Source: Caprella mutica
Lineage: Eukaryota > Arthropoda > Malacostraca > Amphipoda > Caprellidae
Length of the DNA: 64,000 nt
NCBI GenBank assembly: GCA_947561585.1
Contig: CANNZV010000503.1
Coordinates: forward strand, 62,001-126,000
Reading direction: 5' to 3'
Shown here one piece after another: positions 8,892 through 18,783 of the stretch (position 1 is its first letter; each line of letters begins with the position of its first letter). The notes beneath the pieces are model-generated. The model made no database searches. It was not told the origin of the DNA and saw only the letters and a list, made by a program, of their open reading frames with translations. Made by a program: the position numbers and the translations under genes.

Positions 8892-9756
8892 TAGATAGAA
8901 CATTAAAGAAATGAAAGTAACTTATCATCTACGTATTTTTTCATTAACAAGTTTATTACATTTTAATTAATTAATTTCCTGAGTGCATCATACGGAATGA
9001 GTTCAAGTGATGAATAAAAGAAAAAAAATATTTTATATTATTTTTGAAATTTGTTGAAAGAGATATTTATAAATTGATTTTATTATTTTATATTAATTTT
9101 ATCAATAAAAAAGAGCACAAATAGGTCTATATTTTTATATTAAGTGCGTAAAATGTATGTATCATTTTTTTTATCAGTGCTGTCCGACGAAAAACTGTGT
9201 TTTAAATTTATGATACATAACAATTGTATTTTCGTCGAACATTTTTGTTTATTGTTAACAATATTATTGTTGTTGTTTATTGTTAACAATATTGTTGTTC
9301 ATTGTTAACACTGCTTATTGTTAACCATAATGTTGTTGTTAATTGTTAACATTGTTTATTGTTAAGTTGTTAACAATATTGTTATATTCTAAATTATAAC
9401 CACTAATCAAAAACAATGTTTGTTCTGGTTAGCGAACCAAGATACCATTTCTTATTTAAACACATATAAATTGTACATTAAAATAATCTAATCAATATAT
9501 CTAATTAAGAAAATATGAACGGCATGACTCAGCAAGTTTCAATAGATTTTTATCTCTTCAAATCGCCAGAGTGATTTTGTTTACAATTCATATCAGGTGC
9601 GTCTCTACCTAATCATATAGGAACAACGTGTACTGAAAACTAATTAAACTATAATAGCTTTTAATTAATGAGGGGCTGACAAATAGCGTATATTTATGAC
9701 ATATCAATTATTCTACGTGACCTTCGCAGACTGCAGAAGGTAATGTTTTACGGGAA
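8892..9756. other. Intronic AT-rich sequence with GTTAAC repeats
   Basis: At about 9240-9385 there are many copies of ATTGTTAACAATATTGTTGT-like sequence, self-complementary at GTTAAC. The remainder is plain AT-rich intron. Confidence 0.5.
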
Positions 9757-10312
9757 CGGACTATTCCCCGCCGGACTTTTCCCCGTCGGACTTCCCCCCC
9801 CCGGACTTTTCCCCGCCGGGCTTTTCTCCGCCTATTTTTTTTTAATTTAAACCTTGGAAGACAATTTGATATTAAGATTTTTTAATTAGATTTTTTGGAA
9901 AAAAAAATAGTTTTGACCAATAAATTTATTGCCGTGAAATTGTAAATCAAAGTCTGCCGTCGCAACTAGCCAATTTTTTGGATTTTTTTTAAAGATTGTT
10001 GCATGGAAATTAGTTACCAACTCCTTGAACCGAACTCGATTTGTAGTTACTCTCTCGATAATTAGTTTTCATTGGAGACTTTTCGAAAAAATGTACGACT
10101 TTATATCTAAATCGTCCCTCAAATCTGACTACTTGAAATGTCTTGATTTAATGATTTCTACACTCTAACTTATGTATTTTCATAATAATGGTTAATCCAT
10201 TGTAAGTTCTTTAAGGAATAAATATTAAATAAGCATAATAGAAAAAAAAGACTATAAAAAAGCCAATATTAAGTGTAATAAATAAATATATAGTTGGATT
10301 ATAAATTCTGTA

Positions 10313-10323
10313 GTTTATTATAT
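10313..10323. repeat. Target-site duplication, left copy
   Basis: GTTTATTATAT, identical to 12735-12745. Together they bracket the retrotransposon insertion. Confidence 0.9.
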
Positions 10324-11232
10324 CATCGAGAATGGTCAGCTCACATTTCGCGCTATTAACTTCAAGTCCGATGGCACTCAACCCATCTATCAAGGTTTTT
10401 ACGTCCTCCAAAACTCTCTCCGATGTATCTCCCAGGGCTGCGTCGTCCAGATACCATACATTGAACTCTGACTCAACCCTGCGAGCCACCTCGTCAATTC
10501 CAAGAGCAAACATAGCCGGTCCAAAAGGGTCACCCTGCTGGATACCTGTCTCCGACCTCAGCACCTCTTCACCAAAAAACAAAGCTGAAGGCGAAGAATA
10601 AGCTTGCCAAAGGAGTCTATATAGCTCTGGCACACGGTTACGAATAACAGTAAGGATGGTATCTCTCCTCAGACAATTGAAAGCGTTTTTCATATCCACC
10701 TTGAGAAACACCCTCCTATGGTTACAGTCATTCAAGTACCGTCTTGCAGAATGTGCGGCAGCTTCACAGCCAGCCTTCGTAGAGAACCCAAGCTGAACCG
10801 GTCTTAATTCACTACCAAGAGAGTGTGATAAGGGGCGCGCACCAACCTTGGCAGCCAACCTACGCAAGGTATTACCAACTGCTATGGGTCTGATGCCACC
10901 ATCCTTTTTGGTTAAAGCGCACAATGTGGCTCCATAGAAAGTTGACAAAGCAAAATCAGGAACTTCTCCTCTCAATATCGCATTCACAAAATCTGTCAGA
11001 GTGGTCAAAAGACGTACTCCAGCCTCTGCAGATGAATGGGACAATAGCGTCTTCAAATGACCTGGCCTGAGGCCATCAGGTCCTCCGGCAGAACCAGGAC
11101 GAAAAGAATTAACAGCCCTCCGGACATCCTCCTCCGAAACATTAGGCACAACTAGAGAATTATCCGGAGGCTCTGGCATCATCAAGTCTAGCGGGGCAGG
11201 CGGGTGTTTAGACCTCAACGCTCTGACAGTCT
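10321..11232 (-). pseudogene. Non-LTR retrotransposon, inverted 5' part: reverse transcriptase domain
   Basis: The minus strand encodes about 305 residues of a non-LTR reverse transcriptase with all central blocks visible: GGPDGLRP, KKDGGIRPIAVG, LKVDMKNAFN (first catalytic Asp), GIQQGDPFGP, WYLDD (catalytic pair) and LEVNSAKCEL. It is 5'-truncated: the reading begins just before the fingers, with no N-terminal region. It stops at TILDD (10322), where target DNA begins. The rest of the same protein continues on the opposite strand from 11233. The 15 bp CCATTCTCGATGATA occur at both breakpoints. The frame has no internal stop, so the insertion looks fairly recent. This arrangement is the product of twin priming during target-primed reverse transcription. 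Confidence 0.9.
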
Positions 11233-12590
11233 CCATTCTCGATGATAATGCCCCTGGTGAAACAGAATTGTTGTTCCGGGCAGTGCTTCCAAATGTCAGA
11301 GTGGTTCATAAGGACAATTGCTCCTTGTTGGGTGCACCTTTGAGTGACTTGGGTATCCCCGAGGAGATTTTAAGGAAGAAAGAAGATCTGGATATCATGG
11401 TCTCTCGATTGCGGGTGGTGGATAACCATCAAGCCTTCTTTTTGTTGAGAAATGTTTTCTCCATTCCGAAGCTACAATATGTTCTGCGGGCTTCTCCAGC
11501 TTACAAGCACGTAGTCGAACTTAGCTGCTTTGATGAATCACTTAGATCTGCCGTTGCCAGTGTGACCAATGTAGAGATGTCAGCTGATTCTTGGGTTCAG
11601 GCAACTTTACCGGTTGGCCTTGGTGGACTAGGTTGTAGGAGAGCTGGAGATATTGCCTTGCCTGCTTTTGTGTCTTCAATGTATTCTGTGAGTGATTTGG
11701 TTGAAACTATTCTTTCTAATATTAATGTAGTCGATACCGGAGAGCTTACGGATACAGTTGGGACATGGAGGCAGGGTTTACAGGCTGGTCTCCCGGTACC
11801 AGTCCATGAGTCCAGTCAAAAAGAATGGGATACACCACGGGCTCATTCATTAATGGAGAGTCTGTTGGCTAGAGCTGATCAGGTGGCAAGGGTACGATTA
11901 TTATCTGCATCTCTTAAAGAAACTGGAGTGTGGTTGAACGCGATTCCCATACCGTCATTGGGTACACAGCTCGATCCAGAGGTCCTGAGGGTAGCCATTG
12001 CTCTCAGAGTTGGTGCCAGAGTTTGTGAACTTCATTCTTGCCGCTGTGGCAGTGGGATGGATGTCAGAGGACTGCATGGCCTGTCTTGTAGGTACAGTTC
12101 TGGGCGTCACCCAAGACATGCAGAAATGAATGATGTGGTAAAACGGGCTTTGCAGAGAGCAGGACTCCCTTCAGTACTTGAGCCTCCTGGACTTGACAGA
12201 GGTGATGGTAAATGCCCAGATGGTATTACTGTGTTTCCTTACATGAATGGAAAGAGTCTGATTTGGGATTGCACGTGTGTCGACACATTTGCCGAGACAC
12301 ACCTCAATGATTCCGCAGTTGAGGCCGGATCAGCTGCCGGGGCTGCGGAGAACCGTAAACGTCAGAAATAATCCGCCCTTAGAGATGCATACATATTTGA
12401 GCCAATTGCTATAGAGACCACAGGAGCGTACGGTAGAACGACCTCCTTAATCATGAAGTCCATAGGTAGACGCCTTGTTGAGACAACGAATGATCCAAGG
12501 GAGTCTGCCTGGTTCCAACAGCGAATGGCTCTTGCGATCCAGAGAGGGAATGCCTTCAGCATCCTCTCAGCCGCGAAGGAGAGGTTTTAG
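11233..12590 (+). pseudogene. Non-LTR retrotransposon, 3' part: thumb and restriction-like endonuclease, one nonsense codon
   Basis: The reading enters at ILDD (11235) and continues past the reverse transcriptase. A likely zinc knuckle follows (CRCGSGMDVRGLHGLSC, then an H-rich stretch GRHPRHAEMND). Next come CPDG and, 16 residues after it, WDCTCVD. A C-x-C...H...C finger followed by a PD...D arrangement is the pattern of the restriction-like endonucleases of R2-type non-LTR elements; I assign it by this pattern only. An in-frame TAA at 12369-12371 interrupts the protein; the same frame then runs 72 codons to TAG at 12588 with coherent sequence (for example IAIETTGAYG and MALAIQRGNAFSIL). It is therefore a dead copy with one visible lesion on this half. 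Confidence 0.9.
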
Positions 12591-12734
12591 AGGGTCGGGT
12601 CCACCCCTTCAGGGAACTCAACCCCTCACTCGTAGTTCCTGAAGGAATTTCCTCTTCTGTAAAGATTTTATCCTTCTTGCTTTTAATGGAAAAATATTGT
12701 CTTTTTAAACAACAAAAAAAAAAAAAAAAAAAAA
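12591..12734 (+). mobile_element. Retrotransposon 3' UTR and A tail
   Basis: About 120 bp after the stop, with an inverted pair (CCTTCAGGGAACT and AGTTCCTGAAGG), followed by a run of 21 A (12714-12734) directly against the target duplication. Confidence 0.9.
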
Positions 12735-12745
12735 GTTTATTATAT
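12735..12745. repeat. Target-site duplication, right copy
   Basis: GTTTATTATAT follows the A tail directly and is identical to 10313-10323. Confidence 0.9.
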
Positions 12746-13035
12746 TAATTGTCAAATTAATAAACAACAATTCAACACTTCTGGAAAAGTATATATTTGA
12801 ACTAGAAGTGAATAGATGAACATTTTTAATAATAACTGGCAAAGAAAAAAATAATAAATTTGCAATATGTATAACTCTAGAGCAGAAATAAACTGAATTA
12901 ATCGTAGCTTTTTAGACTAAATTGCTACATTTTGCAATCCATTAGAATTGCCATAATGTTTGAACTTTGTATCATATCTTAATTCTATGCAAATTTACGA
13001 AGGTACAGTCTTAAAATATAAACGACCAATATCGA

Positions 13036-13294
13036 CACATCGCTTGTTTGCAACAACACTGTCATAACTACAAAAAAGCTATTTTTCAGGAGAGGCATTT
13101 TAGTACATGTAATTTACGTACATTTAATGGTATATCGTTAGGACATTTAGCCTCTCTAGCGGTACATTTTAGAGCTATGATTATGAAACTTTTACCAAAA
13201 TAATCAGTATTTTAAGATTTATATGTCTATATTGATAAATTGAAAATACATGTTTTTGTGTTTATGACGTTATTCCTGAAAACAAGCGATATAC
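13036..13294. mobile_element. ATCGCTTG-family MITE, copy 1
   Basis: Ends CATCGCTTGTTTGCAACAAC and GAAAACAAGCGATATACGG are imperfect inverted repeats. The middle (TTAATGGTATATCGTTAGGA, ATTTAGCCTCTCTAGCGG) recurs in inverted orientation at 24148-24403. Confidence 0.7.
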
Positions 13295-13559
13295 GGAAAT
13301 CAAAGCTAAAAATAAGACTGTATTATTGTGTAAGTCTGTTAATAAAATGTGTCTTCTATTGATAAATGGTTTGTTTTATCGAAATTATAATTTAATAGCC
13401 CAAAATACTATTGTTTTATTTTGCTGAGAAAAGTCCAGCGGGGAATAGTCCAGGCGGAGAAAAGTCCGGCGGGGAATAGTCCAGGCGGAGAAAAGTCCAG
13501 CGGGGAATGATCCGGCAGGGAAAAGTCCTAGTGCCAGTTTTGTGCGGTATTTATTTATC

Positions 13560-13735
13560 ATCTTGTTAATCGCATAACTGAAAAAGAATTCAACCAAATG
13601 GCCTGAAATTTGATGTGACGATTGGTCATTATCCAAGAACTATATGATAAGATTTTGGGAAGGAACAGGTAAAAGGTCAAGATCAAGGTCAATTATAAGC
13701 GGTGGCGAAGGTATGGACTCTACGAGAGTACATCA
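13560..13735 (+). repeat. Dispersed repeat module with TCAAGGTCA, copy 1
   Basis: Contains GACGATTGGTCATTATCC, ATTTTGGGA, AAAAGGTCAAGATCAAGGTC and a GCGAAGGTATGGACTCTAC end. The same order occurs twice in a row at 18400-18620. TCAAGGTCA (13683-13691) fits the extended half-site bound by monomeric nuclear receptors such as FTZ-F1 and ERR; whether it functions here is unknown. Confidence 0.6.
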
Positions 13736-13927
13736 TTTAGTTTATTTACTATGTTTAATGTTTACTCAAAATAGCTGTTTTTCTCTAAAGTAATGACTTC
13801 CTTTGAGAAAGAAGGAAAAACGTCATCAGCAAAGTACAGGTCTGTCAGAGAGAGACCGATGAACTCTAAAAAGAAATTCTTAGGAGCCAATCGCAAGACC
13901 ACGACTGCTAAAATCACTGCAGAAATC

Positions 13928-14060
13928 AATGAACACCTACAGAACACAGTTGAACACCTACAGAACACAGTTGAACACCTACAGAACACAGTTGAACACC
14001 TACAGAACACAGTTGAACACCTACAGAACACAGTTGAACACCTACAGAACACAGTTGAAC
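13928..14060 (+). repeat. 21-bp minisatellite, 6 copies
   Basis: GAACACCTACAGAACACAGTT repeated nearly without change. All frames through it are open because 21 is a multiple of three. Confidence 0.95.
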
Positions 14061-14065
14061 CATGA

Positions 14066-14800
14066 AAAGTTAAAACCACCAATAGTTGTAAATAAAGTGC
14101 ACAGTGAAGAGTTGAAACAACTACCAATATTTGTAAATAAAGTAAACAGTTAAAACAACCACCAATAGTTGTAAATAAAGTGCACAGTTAAAACAACCAC
14201 CAATATTTGTAAATAAAGTGCACAGTTAAAACAACCACCAATAGTTGTAAATAAAGTGCACAGTTAAAACAACCACCAATAGTTGTAAATAAAGTGCACA
14301 GTTAAAACAACCACCAATAGTTGTAAATAAAGTGCACAGTGAAGAGTTAAAAACCCACCAATAGTTGTAAATAAAGTGCACAGTGAAGAGTTAAAACAAC
14401 CACCAATAGTTATAAATAAAGTGAACAGTTAAAACAACCACCATTAGTTGTATATAAAGTGCACAGTGAAGAGTTAAAACAACCACCAATAGTTGTAAAT
14501 AAAGTGCACAGTGTAGAGTTAAAACAACCACCAATAGTTGTAAATAAAGTGCACAGTGAAGAGTTAAAACAACCACCAATAGTTGTAAATAAAGTGCACA
14601 GTGTAGAGTTAAAACAACCACCAATAGTTGTAAATAAAGTGCACAGTGTAGAGTTAAAACAACCACCAATAGTTGCAAATAAAGTGCACAGTGTAGAGTT
14701 AAAACAACCACCAATAGTTGTAAATAAAGTGCACAGTGTAGAGTTAAAACAACCACCAATAGTTGCAAATAGAGTGAACAGTGAAAACAACCACCAATAG
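14066..14800 (+). repeat. 38/45-bp tandem repeat
   Basis: The unit contains ACAACCACCAATAGTTGTAA and AAAGTGCACAGT. Early units are mostly 38 bp, later units mostly 45 bp through insertion of GAAGAGT or GTAGAGT. The 45-bp part (about 14459 on) is open on both strands as a 15-residue repeat, which I regard as fortuitous. Confidence 0.95.
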
Positions 14801-15372
14801 TTCTATATAATCAGCCTAATAGTTTTTTAGTCAATAATTTCTTTACAATCACTAATAATAGAAATAAAAGAAATAAGGAAGAGGATACCACAAATTTCAA
14901 AATAAAGGCCTCCAAGATTTCAATTTTCCGAATCGCTGCAACGGAATGGGAACCGACAGATGAGGCCTCTTATTGAAAAAAAACACGATTCAACTGAACA
15001 AATGAAATAACAATAAAACAAAAACAATAACAACATAGATAAAACAATAACAACATTGATAAAAATATTAATGATCTATACTAACAATTTCCCTCGTGTG
15101 TTTATTTATTTTGTGTCCGCTTTTACACTACGGGTATTAAACATGAAGAATGTAACTATGATACGCACGGGAATATATTGACTTGATATTTAAATTCCCT
15201 TGTTTTTATTAAATTTTTAAATGTATTTTATCTATAAAATAAATTAGATTATGCAGAAAATTTAATTTTAATTGAATTCATTATAAGTAACCTAATAAAG
15301 GGTAATAAATTGGTATTGATGATGACCCGTAATTTTTAACGGTTAAGTATACTAGTTAATTAATTAATTTAG
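14801..15372. other. Intronic AT-rich sequence, no gene
   Basis: Part of the 9.9-kb RASD-like intron. I see only AT-rich sequence and short AACAATAACAACA repeats near 15000. Confidence 0.4.
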
Positions 15373-15490
15373 TAGGGGTTTAACGTCTGTTTCGGAACCA
15401 AAGGCCATATCGCTGACTTCAAAAGGAAATTAAATACAAGGAACTGGAAGAAGCAGTCAGAAAGAAAAGTGGTTCCACGAACATATTGTA
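15373..15490 (-). repeat. Dispersed repeat family D, fragment
   Basis: Carries GTCTGTTTCGGAACCAAAGG and GAACTGGAAGAAGCAGTCAG, the reverse complement of the 3' part of the copies at 23577 and 47765. Confidence 0.65.
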
Positions 15491-15526
15491 CTGAACCTTA
15501 CACGCAACGAATTTACCCTATCGGTA

Positions 15527-15669
15527 GGGTAGATTACGAGTTATCGAACAGTTCCACATCTTCGATCATAAGAAGATACCATTTGTCATTTTAACTCATT
15601 ATTTTAATTATTATATACATTTTCTTCTGATCGATAATGCAGAACAGTTCTGTAACTCGGAACTTACCC
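15527..15669. mobile_element. GGGTAAGTT-family hairpin MITE
   Basis: Starts TA|GGGTAGATTACGAGTTATCG and ends AACTCGGAACTTACCC|TG. Inner arms ATCTTCGATCATAAG and TTCTTCTGATCGATAATG are inverted. The right TA has mutated to TG. Confidence 0.75.
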
Positions 15670-16064
15670 TGTGTTAGAATGCTATTAGCTTTTACGTATT
15701 AGTTCACTGTGTTGGGGAGGGTTAGATTACAGAAATTGAATTATTAATTTCAATAGCAATAATAGTAATTAATAATAAATTAAATATTTTTCATAAAATT
15801 ATTCTAATAAACAATAATTGAGACTGCAATCAGCATAAAAATTTCAAAAATACAGTAGCGTCCAAAGATAATTAATAATTACATTGAAATAATCATAAGA
15901 TATATTAAAACACGTCATTTTTTATCACTTTTCACCTGTCTTTATAATTAAGATAAAAAGCTACTAAATATTTGCTATTTAAAATAACACTTAATTACCT
16001 AATGAGATAAGACACTGATAAGAAAAGAAAATGAAATCCTTATCAAAATATAGGTAGAGATAAC
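15670..16064. other. Intronic AT-rich sequence, no gene
   Basis: No element, exon or regulatory site recognised. Confidence 0.4.
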
Positions 16065-16275
16065 AGTGCCTTAGTATTTAGTGATTGTCATGGCCTGGTA
16101 ACAGTGAAATACTAAGTAATGCCTTAGTATTCAGTGATTGTCATGGCCTGGTAACAGTGAAATACTAAGTAATGCCTTAGTATTCAGTGATTGTCATGGC
16201 CTGATAGAAGTGAAATATAAAGCAATGCCTTCGGTAAATAGTGATTGTCATGGCCTGATAACAGTGATATACCAA
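16065..16275 (+). repeat. Tandem repeat of about 55 bp, 4 copies
   Basis: The unit contains AGTGATTGTCATGGCCTG and GTAACAGTGAAATACTAAG. The first two copies are nearly identical, the last two diverged. Confidence 0.85.
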
Positions 16276-17143
16276 ATTTTCAATAATTTTCGATTAACTA
16301 AATTTAAAATAATAAGTTTAAAATTTTTTTCCTTAATAATTATTTGATAAATTATGCACTAAAATAAAGTCTCATACAAATTATTAGTGATTTCATAAAA
16401 TTCAATTTGGAATAAAATACAAAAGTGACTATTACATTGTAAGTTCTTTTTGCTCAAATTCATATTTATATATTAAAAAATATAATTGATATTATTCAAA
16501 CAAATATTAAATAGATATATATACATTCCTACAGCATCTGATCACATACTCCCTTGGTTGCTTGGCCATGACCTCTAAGATGTGTTTTGTTCGTCGGTGC
16601 GTAAATCTACGGAGAAGAGTCTCCAGATTGTCTAAATTTAGACCACAGGTCAGTCAATCATATTTTATTTATAAATTTCTAAAGGAAAAAGAAACAATAA
16701 ATTACTAGGAATTGAAACAAGAAAAATTTGCTGAGTTTGGCTTGAATAAATGAAATAAAAAAGTGAAATAAACATCTAAACTTTTCCTGTGAAAATAAGT
16801 TTTACTAAGCAAATTAAATAACAGGGTATACACTAAATAGTTCGTGTAAGTGATAATTATTAACTATGAGTTACCATTAGTCCAGTAGTTAGTTAATTTA
16901 AGAAAGATGTACTTACAACAAAAATAGATATTTAATTATTAATTAATGGCATAGCAAATTTGTAAATATAGGAGTAATGCGAGATTAAATAGACTATACT
17001 GAATTAAATAATTAATAAGCAATATAGTTACTCCATTATTTTTTTAAATTAAACATAATTATATTTATATATTATCTTTTTTTAATTCTTAATCATATTT
17101 ATATATTATCTTTCTTTAATTCTATATGAATAATACTCAATAC
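16276..17143. other. Intronic AT-rich sequence, no gene
   Basis: Immediately downstream of the RASD-like exon on its strand. The duplicated TATATTATCTTT...TTAATTCT near 17070-17120 is a small tandem duplication. Nothing else stands out. Confidence 0.4.
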
Positions 17144-17301
17144 CTGTGAGGAGGGCCAGTTTCCTGGTAGCCAGGAAGGGGTGGTTGCCGGACATGTCCA
17201 GTATATCCAGTTGGTATACATCCCCCCGAATGCGGTAGAGCTTGCGGTGGAAGTCTTCCTGGGTGGGGGAGTAGTCTTCACTGAACTTATTGTTGAGGAA
17301 C
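17144..17301 (-). CDS. RASD/Rhes-like Ras GTPase, switch-region exon (G2 and G3)
   Basis: Most upstream exon recognised. On the minus strand, acceptor CTTCCCCCAG and donor ACAG|GTATTG bound 158 nt, entered in phase 2 and left in phase 1. It encodes FLNNKFSEDYSPTQEDFHR, then IRGDVYQLDILDMSGNHPF and RKLALLTG. The G2 Thr lies in SPTQED, and G3 is DMSG (DTSG in most relatives). The (R)FL----EDY-PT-EDFHRK-Y-IRG-VYQLDILD-SGNHPF pattern is the signature of RASD1/Rhes, small GTPases with an extended C-terminus that act in G-protein signalling. The exon with the G1 P-loop, which must end in phase 2, should lie at higher coordinates; I did not find it up to the right edge, so it may be in the 22283-22992 gap or beyond the window. 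The intron to the next exon is 9.9 kb. Confidence 0.93.
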
Positions 17302-18013
17302 CTGGGGGAAGAGAGGAGGAGTATTGAATAATATTAATTTACAATATAGTAAATTTCGAATAAAAATATATTCTTTAATAATAAAATGACCTATTGAAAT
17401 TTTTATTCGGTATATAATTCGTAGAAAAGTCAAACTCAACGGGAGATCCATATTATCAGAGGTAATTTAAATTCAGCGTTGAAGGTATTTTTGGTTTAAA
17501 GCTTTCGAATAGAAAGATTTCTATTCATCATCAGGAGAAGGGTGGAAAACCTCGACCTGACAATGAATTTTATGACCAATGGTTGTATGTTGGATACCGT
17601 CTTTCAATTTCCACTATCTATACTATAGTTTATTAAAATTAATTAATCTATTAAACATTAAAATATGAGACAATTTTTTTTTATTACTACCTATAACTAT
17701 TGCTGATTACATTAATTCTCTAAAATTATTCTACTTTCATTATATCTGTAACTAAATCGAATGTGTTTTATTGTTCTCGAGTTTTGATAGGTTTGATACT
17801 AGTGACATCATGTTTCTAGGTGTGAAAACACCTTCCACACCTAGTTTGAATAGCCTCTGATAATTCACACCTACCAATAACATTTTACCCTTTAAAATGT
17901 TCTATTTAAAGTTAGTCCTTTATCTTCCTTATCTATTATAGATAACTACTGAATTTACAACAGTTCAGAATAATAAAGTAGAGGCTAGGGTTGGAATTTT
18001 ACGTTATATATTA
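17302..18013. other. AT-rich, expected P-loop exon not seen
   Basis: Directly upstream of the first recognised RASD-like exon. GGTGTGAAAACACC (about 17819) is a short palindrome next to CTTCCACACCTAG. No GKS/GKT-encoding exon is visible on the minus strand. Confidence 0.4.
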
Positions 18014-18153
18014 GAGTAAGTTACGAATTATAGGTCAGTACTACATTTTCGGTCATAAAAGAAAAAACTAAATAATAATAATTATTTAATTTATATAGTT
18101 AATTTCTTATATGACCGAAGATGTGAAACCGACCGATAATTCGTAACTTAGCC
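18014..18153. mobile_element. GGGTAAGTT-family hairpin MITE
   Basis: TA-flanked. Ends GAGTAAGTTACGAATTATAG and CGATAATTCGTAACTTAGCC are inverted, with inner arms TCGGTCATAAAAG and CTTATATGACCGAAG. It is about 140 bp. Confidence 0.85.
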
Positions 18154-18399
18154 TACATTCTAAAATTGAATGGTAAAAATCAGATAAATATAGAGTGCAG
18201 TGGAAATCCTCTATAGTGAACTACAATTAGGTCACTATATAGAGCTTACTTCATTATACAGGAGTCAGAGATGCATAGAAAACTGATGGACATTTAATGG
18301 TAGGCAGAGAATATGTTCATTATATGGGCTACTTCATTACTCAGGACTACTAATCAGAATGGTTCACTATACAGGACTTCATTATAGAGGAGTTGTACT
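18154..18399. repeat. Short dispersed CTATA/CACTATAG direct repeats
   Basis: Several related strings occur: TATAGTGAACTACA, GGTCACTATATAGAG, CTTCATTATACAGGA, TTCACTATACAGGACTTC. This looks like a decayed tandem array of about 40 to 60 bp units. Confidence 0.4.
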
Positions 18400-18620
18400 T
18401 TAACAAACGATTGGTCAATGACCAGTGACCTTCTGGTAGAATTTTGGGAGCAACCCGGTCAAAGGTCAAGGTCAATTATAACTCAAAAAGTATTGAACGA
18501 TATTACATGAAACTTGGTGGGACGATTTGTCATTATCCAGTTACCAGTTTATTAGATTTTGGGAGAGAACGGATCAAAGCGGCGGCAAAGGTATGCGCTC
18601 TACCGAGAGCACGTATTCTA
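18400..18620 (+). repeat. Dispersed repeat module with TCAAGGTCA, two tandem copies
   Basis: First copy about 18400-18500 (ACGATTGGTCAATGACCAG, then ATTTTGGGAG, then GGTCAAAGGTCAAGGTCA). Second about 18515-18620 (GACGATTTGTCATTATCC, then ATTTTGGGAGAGAACGG, then GTATGCGCTCTACCGAGAGC). Homologous to 13560-13735. The open frame across it is not supported as a gene. Confidence 0.6.
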
Positions 18621-18783
18621 GTTATTGATGGAATTACAATTTTAATGATTTTTAAATATCAAACAAAAAGTAAATTCCAAGGGGTAGTTCGCACTTATAT
18701 TTCCTACAGATTATTTCATGAAGACATGACTTCTTACAATTCCACGTGATAAGACATGATGTAAAATACCTTGCATAACTTGA

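Larger units (their letters stand above)
9757..13528. mobile_element. Possible foldback element with GGACTTTTCCCCGCC inverted ends
   Basis: At 9757-9830 there are about five units of GGACTTTTCCCCGCC type. At 13436-13528 about six units of the same motif lie in the opposite orientation (AAAGTCCAGCGGGGAATAG). Between them is AT-rich sequence with the retrotransposon insertion at 10324-12734 and a MITE at 13036-13294. The inverted minisatellite ends resemble FB1 and FB4, but the internal sequence does not share their core, so two independent insertions are also possible. Confidence 0.5.

Noticed and set aside
10332..10601. 89-codon plus-strand frame
   Set aside because: Antisense shadow of the inverted reverse transcriptase.
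13793..14800. Repetitive open frames over the 21-bp and 45-bp arrays
   Set aside because: Both periods are multiples of three, so openness is automatic. No start context, splice sites or family.
18444..18749. 101-codon plus-strand frame
   Set aside because: It covers the dispersed TCAAGGTCA module; the other copy at 13560 is not open in the same frame.
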